The position numbers and the translations under genes were made by a program. A stretch of 13,181 bases of DNA from Calditrichota bacterium. Its GTDB lineage: Bacteria > Zixibacteria > MSB-5A5 > GN15 > FEB-12. The notes below the pieces were generated by a model. That model was given only the letters and a program-made list of their open reading frames with translations, was not told the origin of the DNA and did not search any database. Below are positions 7,367-13,181 of this stretch, piece by piece. The number at the start of each line of letters is the position of its first letter. Positions within the stretch are counted from its first letter, which is position 1. The stretch is taken from the NCBI GenBank assembly GCA_030641085.1, contig DAOWIC010000004.1, positions 1 through 13,181 on the forward strand, written 5' to 3'.

Positions 7367-8331
7367 TCAGGGCGTATCACTTTGTTCCGGACGAGGGCGT
7401 TACCGTTTATGACGGCATCGCTGACTTCGACCGGCTGTGCGCAGTCGAGAATTCGTTCCTCTGGGTTGACCTGTGTAAGCCGACTGATGACGAGTCGTTC
7501 ATTCTGACACATGACTTTAAGTTCCACCCGCTGGCAATCGAGGACGTTATATCGGAAAAGCCCAGAACCAAGATCGATATCTATGACAACTATCTCTTTT
7601 TGGTCTTTCAGGTGGTGGATTACGTAGGCCGGGAAGAGGGTCTCAAGAGCGGAGAGATCGATCTCTTCCTGAGCAGCAATTCGCTGGTGACTGTCCACTA
7701 CGACGAACACCGCGTGTTTGATTTTCTTTACCACCGGGCCGAACGGGACGAGCGTCTGATCGGGCGTGGGGCTGATTTTCTGCTTCACGCGGTAGTCGAT
7801 ACGATTGTTGATAATTACAATGCCACGCTCGATATTCTTGAGTATGAAGTCGATCAGGTCGAAGAAGACGTTCTCGGCGAACCTGACGAGGATACGATTA
7901 AATCGATCTTCACGCTCCGGCGCGATATTGTGCACCTCAAGCGGATAGCTCTGCCGCAGCGCGAACTGTTGAGCCGGTTATCCCGCGAGGAATTTGACCA
8001 GATCGGCAAAACGGCCTCGGTTTATTTTTCCGACATTTACGATCATTTGGTCCGGATCAACGATATTGCTGACTTTCACCGGGAGATTCTCAACTCGTCT
8101 CTGGAAGTCTATTTCTCATCGGTTTCCACTAAAACCAACGAGATTATCAAGGTGCTCACAATCTTTACGGTCTTTTTCATCCCGCCCACGTTCTTGGTCG
8201 GGCTTTGGGGCATGAATTTCAGACTCATGCCTGAGCTGGACTGGGAATACGGCTACTGGCTGGCTTTGGGGCTGATGGCCGCAATTGTTTTCGGTCTGGC
8301 GGTTTATTTCCGCAAAAAAAAGTGGATTTGA
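7363..8331 (+). CDS. corA: CorA-type magnesium/divalent cation channel
   Basis: 322 residues, normal for CorA. The N-terminal alpha/beta cytoplasmic domain (about 1-150) contains LWVDLCKPTDDE at 33-44 and HPLAIEDVISEKPRTKIDIYDN at 55-76, both typical. A long charged stalk helix region covers about 150-262, then two C-terminal membrane spans lie at about 264-282 and 298-315. The diagnostic GMN selectivity motif is intact at 283-285 (VGLWGMNFRLMPE), and the protein ends with a basic tail KKKWI. CorA forms homopentamers in the inner membrane that pass Mg2+ and sometimes Co2+ or Ni2+. The C-terminus is complete although a degraded RND gene starts directly after the stop. The overlap with the upstream membrane protein gene suggests one transcript; a functional link is not shown. 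Confidence 0.94.
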   Translation: MIRAYHFVPDEGVTVYDGIADFDRLCAVENSFLWVDLCKPTDDESFILTHDFKFHPLAIEDVISEKPRTKIDIYDNYLFLVFQVVDYVGREEGLKSGEIDLFLSSNSLVTVHYDEHRVFDFLYHRAERDERLIGRGADFLLHAVVDTIVDNYNATLDILEYEVDQVEEDVLGEPDEDTIKSIFTLRRDIVHLKRIALPQRELLSRLSREEFDQIGKTASVYFSDIYDHLVRINDIADFHREILNSSLEVYFSSVSTKTNEIIKVLTIFTVFFIPPTFLVGLWGMNFRLMPELDWEYGYWLALGLMAAIVFGLAVYFRKKKWI

Positions 8332-8838
8332 CCACCTTCGACGCAACTTCCTGGAACATCTTCAGGGCGCTTGTTTTGGCGATAATATTCATCTATCTTA
8401 GCCTTGTATCGCAATACGAATCGTTTCTTGATCCGTTCTCGATCATGCTGTCATTGCCGATGGCTCTGATCGGCGCTGTCGATCATGTCTATGATCGGAA
8501 TTGTGATGTTAATGGGGCTGGTAACCAAGAACGCTATTATCTTGATCGATTTCGTGAAACAACAGCGCGAAAAAGGCGTTTCAAGGTTTAATGCCGTTTT
8601 GATAGCCGGACCGGTCAGGTTGCGCTCGATTATGATGACCACCTTCGCCACGGTATTCGGGATGCTTCCGCTGGCGCTGAGACTCGACCCGGGCGCGGAG
8701 ATGAGAGCGCCCAGGGCGGTTATCGGCGGCGTTTTATCATCGGCCCTCCTGACACTGGTCGTGGTGCCGGTGGTGTATACACTGATTGACGACATCGTTG
8801 GGATGTTCAGAAAAAAGACCAAGGCCGAATCCGAAATA
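8332..8838 (+). pseudogene. Decayed 3' remnant of an RND efflux permease gene (AcrB/HAE1-type)
   Basis: Two pieces in different frames match the C-terminal region of RND permeases. Piece 1 (about 8352-8480) encodes FRALVLAIIFIYLSLVSQYE and LDPFSIMLSLPMALIGAV. Piece 2 (about 8482-8838) encodes IMSMIGIVMLMGLVTKNAI, then AGPVRLRSIMMTTFATVFGM, MRAPRAVIGG and LLTLVVVPVVYTLIDD. The roughly ten or more residues normally joining ALIGA to NIMSMIGIV are missing and the frame shifts at about 8480-8482. About two residues also seem lost in MRAPRAVIGG compared with the common RxPxAIAVIGG. Intact permeases have over 1,000 residues, so most of the gene is absent. The remnant begins right after the corA stop and runs to the bshC ribosome binding site; piece 2 stays open to 9003, inside bshC, as a chance continuation. 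A sequencing error could explain the frameshift but not the lost 5' part. Confidence 0.85.
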
Positions 8839-8845
8839 AGTGAAA

Positions 8846-8850
8846 TCAAG
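8846..8850 (+). promoter_or_regulatory. Ribosome binding site deciding the bshC start
   Basis: CAAGG lies 7 nt before the ATG at 8858. An in-frame GTG at 8840 would add six residues but overlaps the end of this site. The ATG gives a 539-residue product, the length of Bacillus subtilis BshC as I recall it. Confidence 0.5.
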
Positions 8851-8857
8851 GCACTCG

Positions 8858-10477
8858 ATGAACAATTTGATAGCGCCAAGCAGGACGCTTGGATACAGCA
8901 ACATATTCATAGATTTTGTGACCGACTCAAAACCGGCGATATCGTTGTTCGCCGGTTTGAGTCCGGCCCAGATCGCCGACAAGCTCGACCATGTCGAGTA
9001 TAACCGACCGGCCATCTGCGACATCCTCGAAAAACAGAACAAACTCTACGGCGCGGCCGCTGCGACTTTTGACAACATCGGGCGGCTTCGTGAAAGCAAC
9101 GCGCTCTGTGTTTTCAGCGGGCAGCAGGCCGGGCTGTTTGGCGGGCCGATGCTGATCATGATCAAAGCGCTGGCGATAGTGAAATGTGCCCGGTTGTACA
9201 GCGAAAAGCTCGGTCGGTCGGTGGTGCCCATTTTCTGGATCGCCGGAGACGATCATGATTATGAGGAAGTCAATCACACCTTCGTTTTCGACCGCGAAAC
9301 GGAGCGCATAAAGTGCGAATACTCTATACCGCCAGAACGGGAATTGCCAACGTCGGAAATCAAATTCGATGATAAAGCGGAACTTGAAAAGGCACGAGCG
9401 CAATTGTGGCAGGCTGTCGGCAAGAGCGATTTTACGCCCGAGCTGGCCGCGATGCTCGAGAGATGCTACACGCCGGATGATACCTATGTTACGGCCTTCG
9501 GAAAACTGATGGCGGCGCTTACATCAGAATATGGCTTGATACTGTTTTCGCCGAGCGACCCGGAGGCCAAGCGGCTCGCGATTCCGTTTTTCAAGCAGAT
9601 CATTGGGCGGCAGGATGCCATGCATCAGCGGTTGAATTACGCCAACAGCCGGATTCAACAGGACGGCTATCATATCCAGGTGGAGAAGAAGGACAATGCG
9701 GTGGACCTGTTTTATAATGATTCCGGCCGTCGACCGATTCTCCGCGCGGGTGACAATTTCGTGTGCGGTGAGCAAAGCTTCACCGCCCAAGAGCTGATCC
9801 GATTGATCGAGGAACGCCCGGAGCGGTTTTCGCCCGATGTCATGACCCGTCCGGTACTTCAATCATATCTCTTCCCGGTCCTGAGTCAGAAGGGGGGAGC
9901 GTCGGAGATCGCCTACCTGGCACAGATGAACGGCATCTTCGATCTCTTCGAGCGAGTCACCCCGTATTACCGGGCGCGGCCGTCACTGACCATTATTGAA
10001 AAGCGTTTTGAAAAGCTGATCGCCGAGCACAATATCGAGTTTGAAGAGCTTGTCGGTGATGTCGAGCAGTTGATCAACCGGATTTTCGGCGAGTCCTTCC
10101 CGGATAATATCGCCGAGGTGTTCGATCACCTGCGCAAGCATATCGAATGCCACTTCGAGGATATCACCACCGCGTCACTCAAATTCGACCAGGCCCTGAA
10201 GGGTGTCGCGAGTCAGACGTTCGGCAAGATCGATTTCTCCCTGAAGGCTTTCGAGGGCAAGGCGTTTTCGGCGCACAAGAAGCACTCGTCCGAGACCCGG
10301 GAGAAGATCTACCGCCTCTGGCGATCGGTCTATCCAAATCGAGGTTTCCAGGAGCGTTCGATAAATGTCCTCTATTTTTTGTCGCGTTACGGCATGGGTT
10401 TTATACCTTTTTTGTATGATAGGATCGACTGCGAAGAACGGGCCCATCAATTAATCCACCTTGCGGAGTACAAATAA
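8858..10477 (+). CDS. bshC: BshC: bacillithiol biosynthesis cysteine-adding enzyme
   Basis: 539 residues from the chosen ATG. BshC carries out the last step of bacillithiol synthesis, joining cysteine to glucosaminyl-malate in the cytoplasm. Family motifs are clear: FSGQQAGLFGGPMLIMIKAL at 86-105 (common form TGQQPGLxGGPxxxxxKAL), VPIFWIAGDDHDYEEVNH at 123-140, and TRPVLQSYLFPVLSQKGGA at 330-348 followed by SEIAYLAQM. A helical coiled-coil-like region lies at about 380-490, and the typical C-terminal segment VYPNRGFQERSINVLYFLSR is at 491-510. No part is missing. It follows the RND remnant without a recognisable promoter of its own, so its transcript may come from corA or from inside the remnant. 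The stop is 2 nt before the bshA ATG, and the pathway partners bshA and bshB1 follow directly, which strengthens the call. Confidence 0.94.
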   Translation: MNNLIAPSRTLGYSNIFIDFVTDSKPAISLFAGLSPAQIADKLDHVEYNRPAICDILEKQNKLYGAAAATFDNIGRLRESNALCVFSGQQAGLFGGPMLIMIKALAIVKCARLYSEKLGRSVVPIFWIAGDDHDYEEVNHTFVFDRETERIKCEYSIPPERELPTSEIKFDDKAELEKARAQLWQAVGKSDFTPELAAMLERCYTPDDTYVTAFGKLMAALTSEYGLILFSPSDPEAKRLAIPFFKQIIGRQDAMHQRLNYANSRIQQDGYHIQVEKKDNAVDLFYNDSGRRPILRAGDNFVCGEQSFTAQELIRLIEERPERFSPDVMTRPVLQSYLFPVLSQKGGASEIAYLAQMNGIFDLFERVTPYYRARPSLTIIEKRFEKLIAEHNIEFEELVGDVEQLINRIFGESFPDNIAEVFDHLRKHIECHFEDITTASLKFDQALKGVASQTFGKIDFSLKAFEGKAFSAHKKHSSETREKIYRLWRSVYPNRGFQERSINVLYFLSRYGMGFIPFLYDRIDCEERAHQLIHLAEYK

Positions 10478-10479
10478 AG

Positions 10480-11610
10480 ATGAAAATCGGAATAACCTGT
10501 TATCCGGTTGCCGGCGGGTCCGGCATAGTCGCCACTGAGCTCGGCCAGCAACTCGCCCAGCGCGGACACGAGGTACACTTCGTCTCTTACGCCCTGCCGT
10601 TTCGGCTCGACCGCTATCAGGCCAGTCTCATGTACCACGGGGTAGAGACCACTGCCTACCCGCTCTTCAAATATCCGCCGTACACTCTGACACTGGCGGC
10701 GAAGATGGCCGACGTCGCGCGCAATTTCGAGCTGGACCTGTTTCATGTTCACTACGCCATTCCGCACGCGGCCTGCGCTTTTTTGGCGAAGCAGCTTCTG
10801 ACCGACACTATGGAGCGACCGCCGAAGATTATCACCACCTTGCATGGCACCGATATCACGCTGGTAGGATCGGACCCGTCGTTTTATGATATTGCCCGCT
10901 TTTCGATTCTCGCATCCGACGGTATCACGGCAGTCTCGAAGTACCTTGCCGACGAAACGGCCGAGGTGTTCAAGATCGACAAGGAGATTCGCGTCATCCA
11001 TAACTTCATCGACGGTGACCGGTTCAAGCCCTCCACTACCCAGTGTTGCCGGAGTGAGTTTGCGGCCGAGGATGAATTTCTGATCGCCCATGTTTCCAAT
11101 TTCCGGCCGGTCAAGAGAACGCTGGACGTGATCGACATCTTCGGCAAAATCGCCGCCGAACTGCCTGCTAAATTGCTGCTGGTGGGTGAAGGACCGGATA
11201 TGATTTTGGCCCGACGACAGATAAAAAGGAAGAACCTGACCGACCGGGTCATATTCCTCGGCAACCAGAGTCGGGTCGAGGCGATCCTGCCCTGCGCCGA
11301 TCTTTTCCTGATTCCATCCGAGGAAGAGTCATTCGGCCTGGCCGCGCTCGAGGCGCTTTCCTGTGGTGTACCGGTTATCGGTACCGCCGGAACCGGGCTG
11401 GTGGAAGTGATTGAGGATTTCAAGAACGGTTTTCTGCTGCCGGTCGGAGATACCGCGTCGATGGCGCGCGCGGCGGTGGCGCTGTTGAGAGACCCGCAGC
11501 GGCTGGCCGCGTTTAAGCTCGATGCCGCCCGGTCGGCCCGCGAACGATTCGCATCGGACAAGATCGTCACGCAGTATGAACAGCACTATCGGGAGGTGCT
11601 CGATGCCTGA
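10480..11610 (+). CDS. bshA: BshA: UDP-GlcNAc:L-malate glycosyltransferase (bacillithiol synthesis)
   Basis: 376 residues, a GT-B fold family 4 glycosyltransferase. BshA transfers GlcNAc from UDP-GlcNAc to L-malate, the first step of bacillithiol synthesis. Motifs specific for BshA within GT4 are KIGITCYPVAGGSGIVATEL at 2-21, YPLFKYPPYTLTLAAKMADV at 60-79, HVHYAIPHAACAFLAKQ at 89-105 and TTLHGTDITLVGSDPSF at 119-135. The C-terminal nucleotide-sugar domain has the EX7E motif at E283 and E291 (SEEESFGLAALEA). GGAG at 10465-10468 lies 11 nt before the ATG. The gene starts 2 nt after the bshC stop and overlaps bshB1 by 8 nt. Other GT4 enzymes share the fold, but the N-terminal signature and the neighbours make BshA nearly certain. 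Confidence 0.95.
   Translation: MKIGITCYPVAGGSGIVATELGQQLAQRGHEVHFVSYALPFRLDRYQASLMYHGVETTAYPLFKYPPYTLTLAAKMADVARNFELDLFHVHYAIPHAACAFLAKQLLTDTMERPPKIITTLHGTDITLVGSDPSFYDIARFSILASDGITAVSKYLADETAEVFKIDKEIRVIHNFIDGDRFKPSTTQCCRSEFAAEDEFLIAHVSNFRPVKRTLDVIDIFGKIAAELPAKLLLVGEGPDMILARRQIKRKNLTDRVIFLGNQSRVEAILPCADLFLIPSEEESFGLAALEALSCGVPVIGTAGTGLVEVIEDFKNGFLLPVGDTASMARAAVALLRDPQRLAAFKLDAARSARERFASDKIVTQYEQHYREVLDA
11591..11596 (+). promoter_or_regulatory. Shine-Dalgarno deciding the bshB1 start
   Basis: GGGAGG, 6 nt before the ATG at 11603. It supports this internal ATG over the frame's upstream extension to 11522, which would add 27 residues of bshA-overlapping sequence with no family resemblance. 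Confidence 0.75.
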
Positions 11611-12325
11611 CGTCAATCAACTCGACATACTGGCGATAGCGGCGCACCCGGATGATGCCGAGATCACCTGTGGCGGCCTGTTGATCAAGATGGCCGAACT
11701 CGGTCGCAAGACCGGCGTGCTCGATCTCGCACGAGGGGAGATGGGCACCTTCGGTGACCATACCGACCGGGTCGCCGAAGCAACGGCGGCGGCCGGCATT
11801 CTGGACCTGACATGGCGAGAGCAATTGGGCCTGCCGGATTCGGCAATCGAATACAATCAGGAGAACAAGTTGAAAATTGCCGCGGTGATTCGAGGTACTC
11901 GCCCCGAGTTGATCATCCTTCCCCACTGGGAGCAGCGGCATCCGGATCATCTCGCCTGCACCCGGCTCGCCTATGACGCCTGTTTTCTGGCCGGCCTGAA
12001 AAAGATCGACATCGAGGGCGAACCATTCCGGCCGCGCAAGATCATCTACGTTACTTACTTCAGAAACACCGACTATTCTTTCCTCGTGGACATTTCCGAC
12101 CAGTTTGAGAAAAAAAGCGAGGCGGTGGCGGCCTATAAATCCCAGTTCGAAAATCCCGGCAACGCCAAAAAGATATTCCGTCCCGGGGTTGATGTTTTCG
12201 AGTTTATGCGCGCCCGCGCCCGGCAACTTGGCACGCTGGTCGGCGTCACCTATGCCGAGGCATTTACGGTCAAAGAGCATATGCTGCTCGATGACCCGCA
12301 GAAAATGCCGGTCCAGTCGATCTGA
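11603..12325 (+). CDS. bshB1: BshB1: GlcNAc-malate deacetylase (bacillithiol synthesis)
   Basis: 240 residues, PIG-L/LmbE-like zinc deacetylase. It removes the acetyl group from GlcNAc-malate to give GlcN-malate, the substrate of BshC. The metal-site motif AHPDDAE is at 14-20; by family comparison H15 and D18 bind zinc and D17 is the general base. The third ligand is H116 in RHPDHLA at 112-118. GEMGTFG at 45-51 is typical of the bacillithiol-type enzymes. The C-terminal part (YKSQFENP at 178-185, then RARARQLG at 203-210) also fits BshB1. The gene overlaps bshA by 8 nt. A related role, removing GlcN from bacillithiol conjugates (Bca), belongs to paralogues; position between bshA and the operon end favours the biosynthetic enzyme. 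No bca-like gene is in the window. Confidence 0.94.
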   Translation: MPDVNQLDILAIAAHPDDAEITCGGLLIKMAELGRKTGVLDLARGEMGTFGDHTDRVAEATAAAGILDLTWREQLGLPDSAIEYNQENKLKIAAVIRGTRPELIILPHWEQRHPDHLACTRLAYDACFLAGLKKIDIEGEPFRPRKIIYVTYFRNTDYSFLVDISDQFEKKSEAVAAYKSQFENPGNAKKIFRPGVDVFEFMRARARQLGTLVGVTYAEAFTVKEHMLLDDPQKMPVQSI

Positions 12326-12436
12326 ATGATCCTTCTTTTACCAATCTTGTAATTGCCTTTTCTGTCGGTATGCCCTATGTTTTATAGTCGGAATGTGGAC
12401 ATAGTGGCGCGGGGTTAAATCATTACGGGTGACGCA
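12326..12436. other. Intergenic gap between bshB1 and the CDF transporter gene
   Basis: 111 nt with no coding potential. It is T-rich in its first half. I find no stable hairpin followed by a T-run that would be a clear terminator for the bsh cluster. A weak promoter candidate is present, listed separately. Confidence 0.6.
12353..12381 (+). promoter_or_regulatory. Weak sigma-70-like promoter candidate for the CDF gene
   Basis: TTGCCT at 12353-12358 and TATGTT at 12376-12381 are separated by 17 nt, each a 4/6 match to consensus. TATAGT at 12383-12388 is a better -10 (5/6) but lacks a good -35. Low confidence: AT-rich gaps give such matches by chance. Confidence 0.3.
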
Positions 12437-13181
12437 TTGACAAGAGATTCGGTCAGAAATGAGATTGCCGCCGGACTCAGGGCTACCTGGGTAGGCATCA
12501 TGGTAAACATCCTCCTGGTGATCGTCAAAGTGTGGGCCGGGGTTGTCGGGCGAAGCCAGGCGCTGCTCGCCGACGGCATCCATTCTCTTTCGGACCTGTT
12601 CAGCGACTTTGTGGTCATGCTCGGTCTCAAGTGGGGGAGGAAGGGCGAGGACGAGGATCACCATTTCGGCCACGCCCGGATCGAAACAATATCGAGCATG
12701 ATTGTCGGTATCCTGCTGGTGGCGACTGCGCTCGGCCTGGCCTGGAACGCCGTGGTGAATATCCAGCACCACGAGGAGTCGATTCCCGGCACGGTCACAA
12801 TCGTGGTGGCGTTTGTGAGTATCATCCTCAAGGAAGGAATGTACTGGTACACGCGCATTGTCGGCGAGAAAATCCGGAGCCTGGCCCTGTTGAGCAACGC
12901 TTGGCATCATCGGACCGACGCGCTATCGTCGATAGCGGTGCTGATCGGTGTCGCCGCGGCCAACATCAACCCGGCCTGGTCGATCGCCGATTCTGTTGCT
13001 GCCATCGTCGTCACCTGGTTTATCGCGCGAGTGGGAATCAGCCTGATCTGGAACGCCTTCCGCGAGGTGGTCGATACCGCCCCGGACCGGAAAGTGCTCG
13101 ACCGGCTATCGAGTCTGGCGTCCGGTGTCGACGGCGTGCGTCAGGTTCACGATATTCGTGCCCGCTATTCCGGCACGCAGA
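12437..13181 (+). CDS. Cation diffusion facilitator (CDF) family metal transporter (3' partial)
   Basis: 248 residues are visible and the frame runs off the window. CDF proteins export Zn2+, Fe2+, Mn2+ or related ions in exchange for protons. Spans are predicted near 18-36, 55-64, 86-108, 119-133, 163-179 and 187-206. The metal-site motifs are LLADGIHSLSDLFSDF at 43-58 in the second span and SNAWHHRTDALSS at 153-165 in the fifth, giving H49xxxD53 and H157xxxD161 pairs. The C-terminal cytoplasmic domain begins around 208 (FREVVDTAPD, then VDGVRQVHDIRAR). The start is inferred. An in-frame stop at 12416-12418 and the absence of any earlier ATG or GTG leave TTG at 12437, with GGGTGA at 12427-12432 before it. 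The first in-frame ATG (12500) would remove the start of span 1. Exact metal cannot be assigned. Confidence 0.9.
   Translation, partial: MTRDSVRNEIAAGLRATWVGIMVNILLVIVKVWAGVVGRSQALLADGIHSLSDLFSDFVVMLGLKWGRKGEDEDHHFGHARIETISSMIVGILLVATALGLAWNAVVNIQHHEESIPGTVTIVVAFVSIILKEGMYWYTRIVGEKIRSLALLSNAWHHRTDALSSIAVLIGVAAANINPAWSIADSVAAIVVTWFIARVGISLIWNAFREVVDTAPDRKVLDRLSSLASGVDGVRQVHDIRARYSGTQ

Noticed and set aside
8322..8591. Short open frame starting inside the corA end as a separate small membrane protein
   Set aside because: Its middle is clearly RND permease sequence and its tail (after about 8480) is out-of-frame noise, so it is part of the pseudogene and not a small gene.
8485..9003. 172-codon frame as an intact small gene overlapping bshC
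   Set aside because: It matches only the last RND membrane helices and then runs by chance into bshC. No independent start signal or complete domain is present.
11522..11602. Upstream extension of bshB1 into bshA
   Set aside because: The extra residues are out-of-frame bshA sequence; a good Shine-Dalgarno and the AHPDDAE motif at the expected distance support the ATG at 11603.

Overview
The window is about 13 kb of bacterial chromosome, moderately GC-rich, with every recognisable gene on the + strand and very tight packing (short overlaps, 0-20 nt gaps). The genes point to a Gram-negative, probably uncultured bacterium of the FCB group or a relative. The signs are a full Bat (BatA-BatE) VWA/TPR operon, a bacillithiol cluster outside Firmicutes, and E. 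coli-like rather than Bacteroidota-like promoter spacing. Candidate Zixibacteria or a neighbouring phylum would fit, but this is inference from gene content only.

Region 1 (1-6228) is the Bat operon. It starts inside a single-span membrane protein with a BatD/DUF4381-like layout. Then come batA and batB (two membrane-anchored von Willebrand A proteins with complete MIDAS motifs), batC (periplasmic TPR protein with a very long Gln-rich linker), batD (large periplasmic protein with one membrane span) and batE (TPR, two membrane spans, C-terminal SH3-like domain). The genes overlap or nearly touch, so they are probably co-transcribed and translationally coupled. The usual upstream partners (MoxR AAA+ ATPase and DUF58 protein) would lie before base 1.

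Region 2 (6229-8331) begins with a short AT-rich gap carrying a good sigma-70-like promoter. It is followed by a flippase-like (LPG-synthase transmembrane type) membrane protein and a CorA-type divalent-cation channel, joined by a 4-nt overlap.

Region 3 (8332-8857) holds no intact gene. It contains the decayed 3' end of an RND efflux permease gene, which has lost most of its 5' part, carries a frameshifting internal deletion and abuts the corA stop codon.

Region 4 (8858-12325) is a complete bacillithiol biosynthesis cluster in the order bshC-bshA-bshB1. BshA makes GlcNAc-malate, BshB1 deacetylates it and BshC adds cysteine.

Region 5 (12326-13181) is a 111-nt gap, then a cation diffusion facilitator gene that most likely starts with TTG and runs off the end of the window.

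I found no tRNA, rRNA, CRISPR array, insertion sequence or phage gene. I see no clearly undescribed system. The points most worth a second look are the C-terminal module shared by two Bat-operon proteins, the poly-Gln BatC linker, the RND remnant, and the self-contained bsh cluster.
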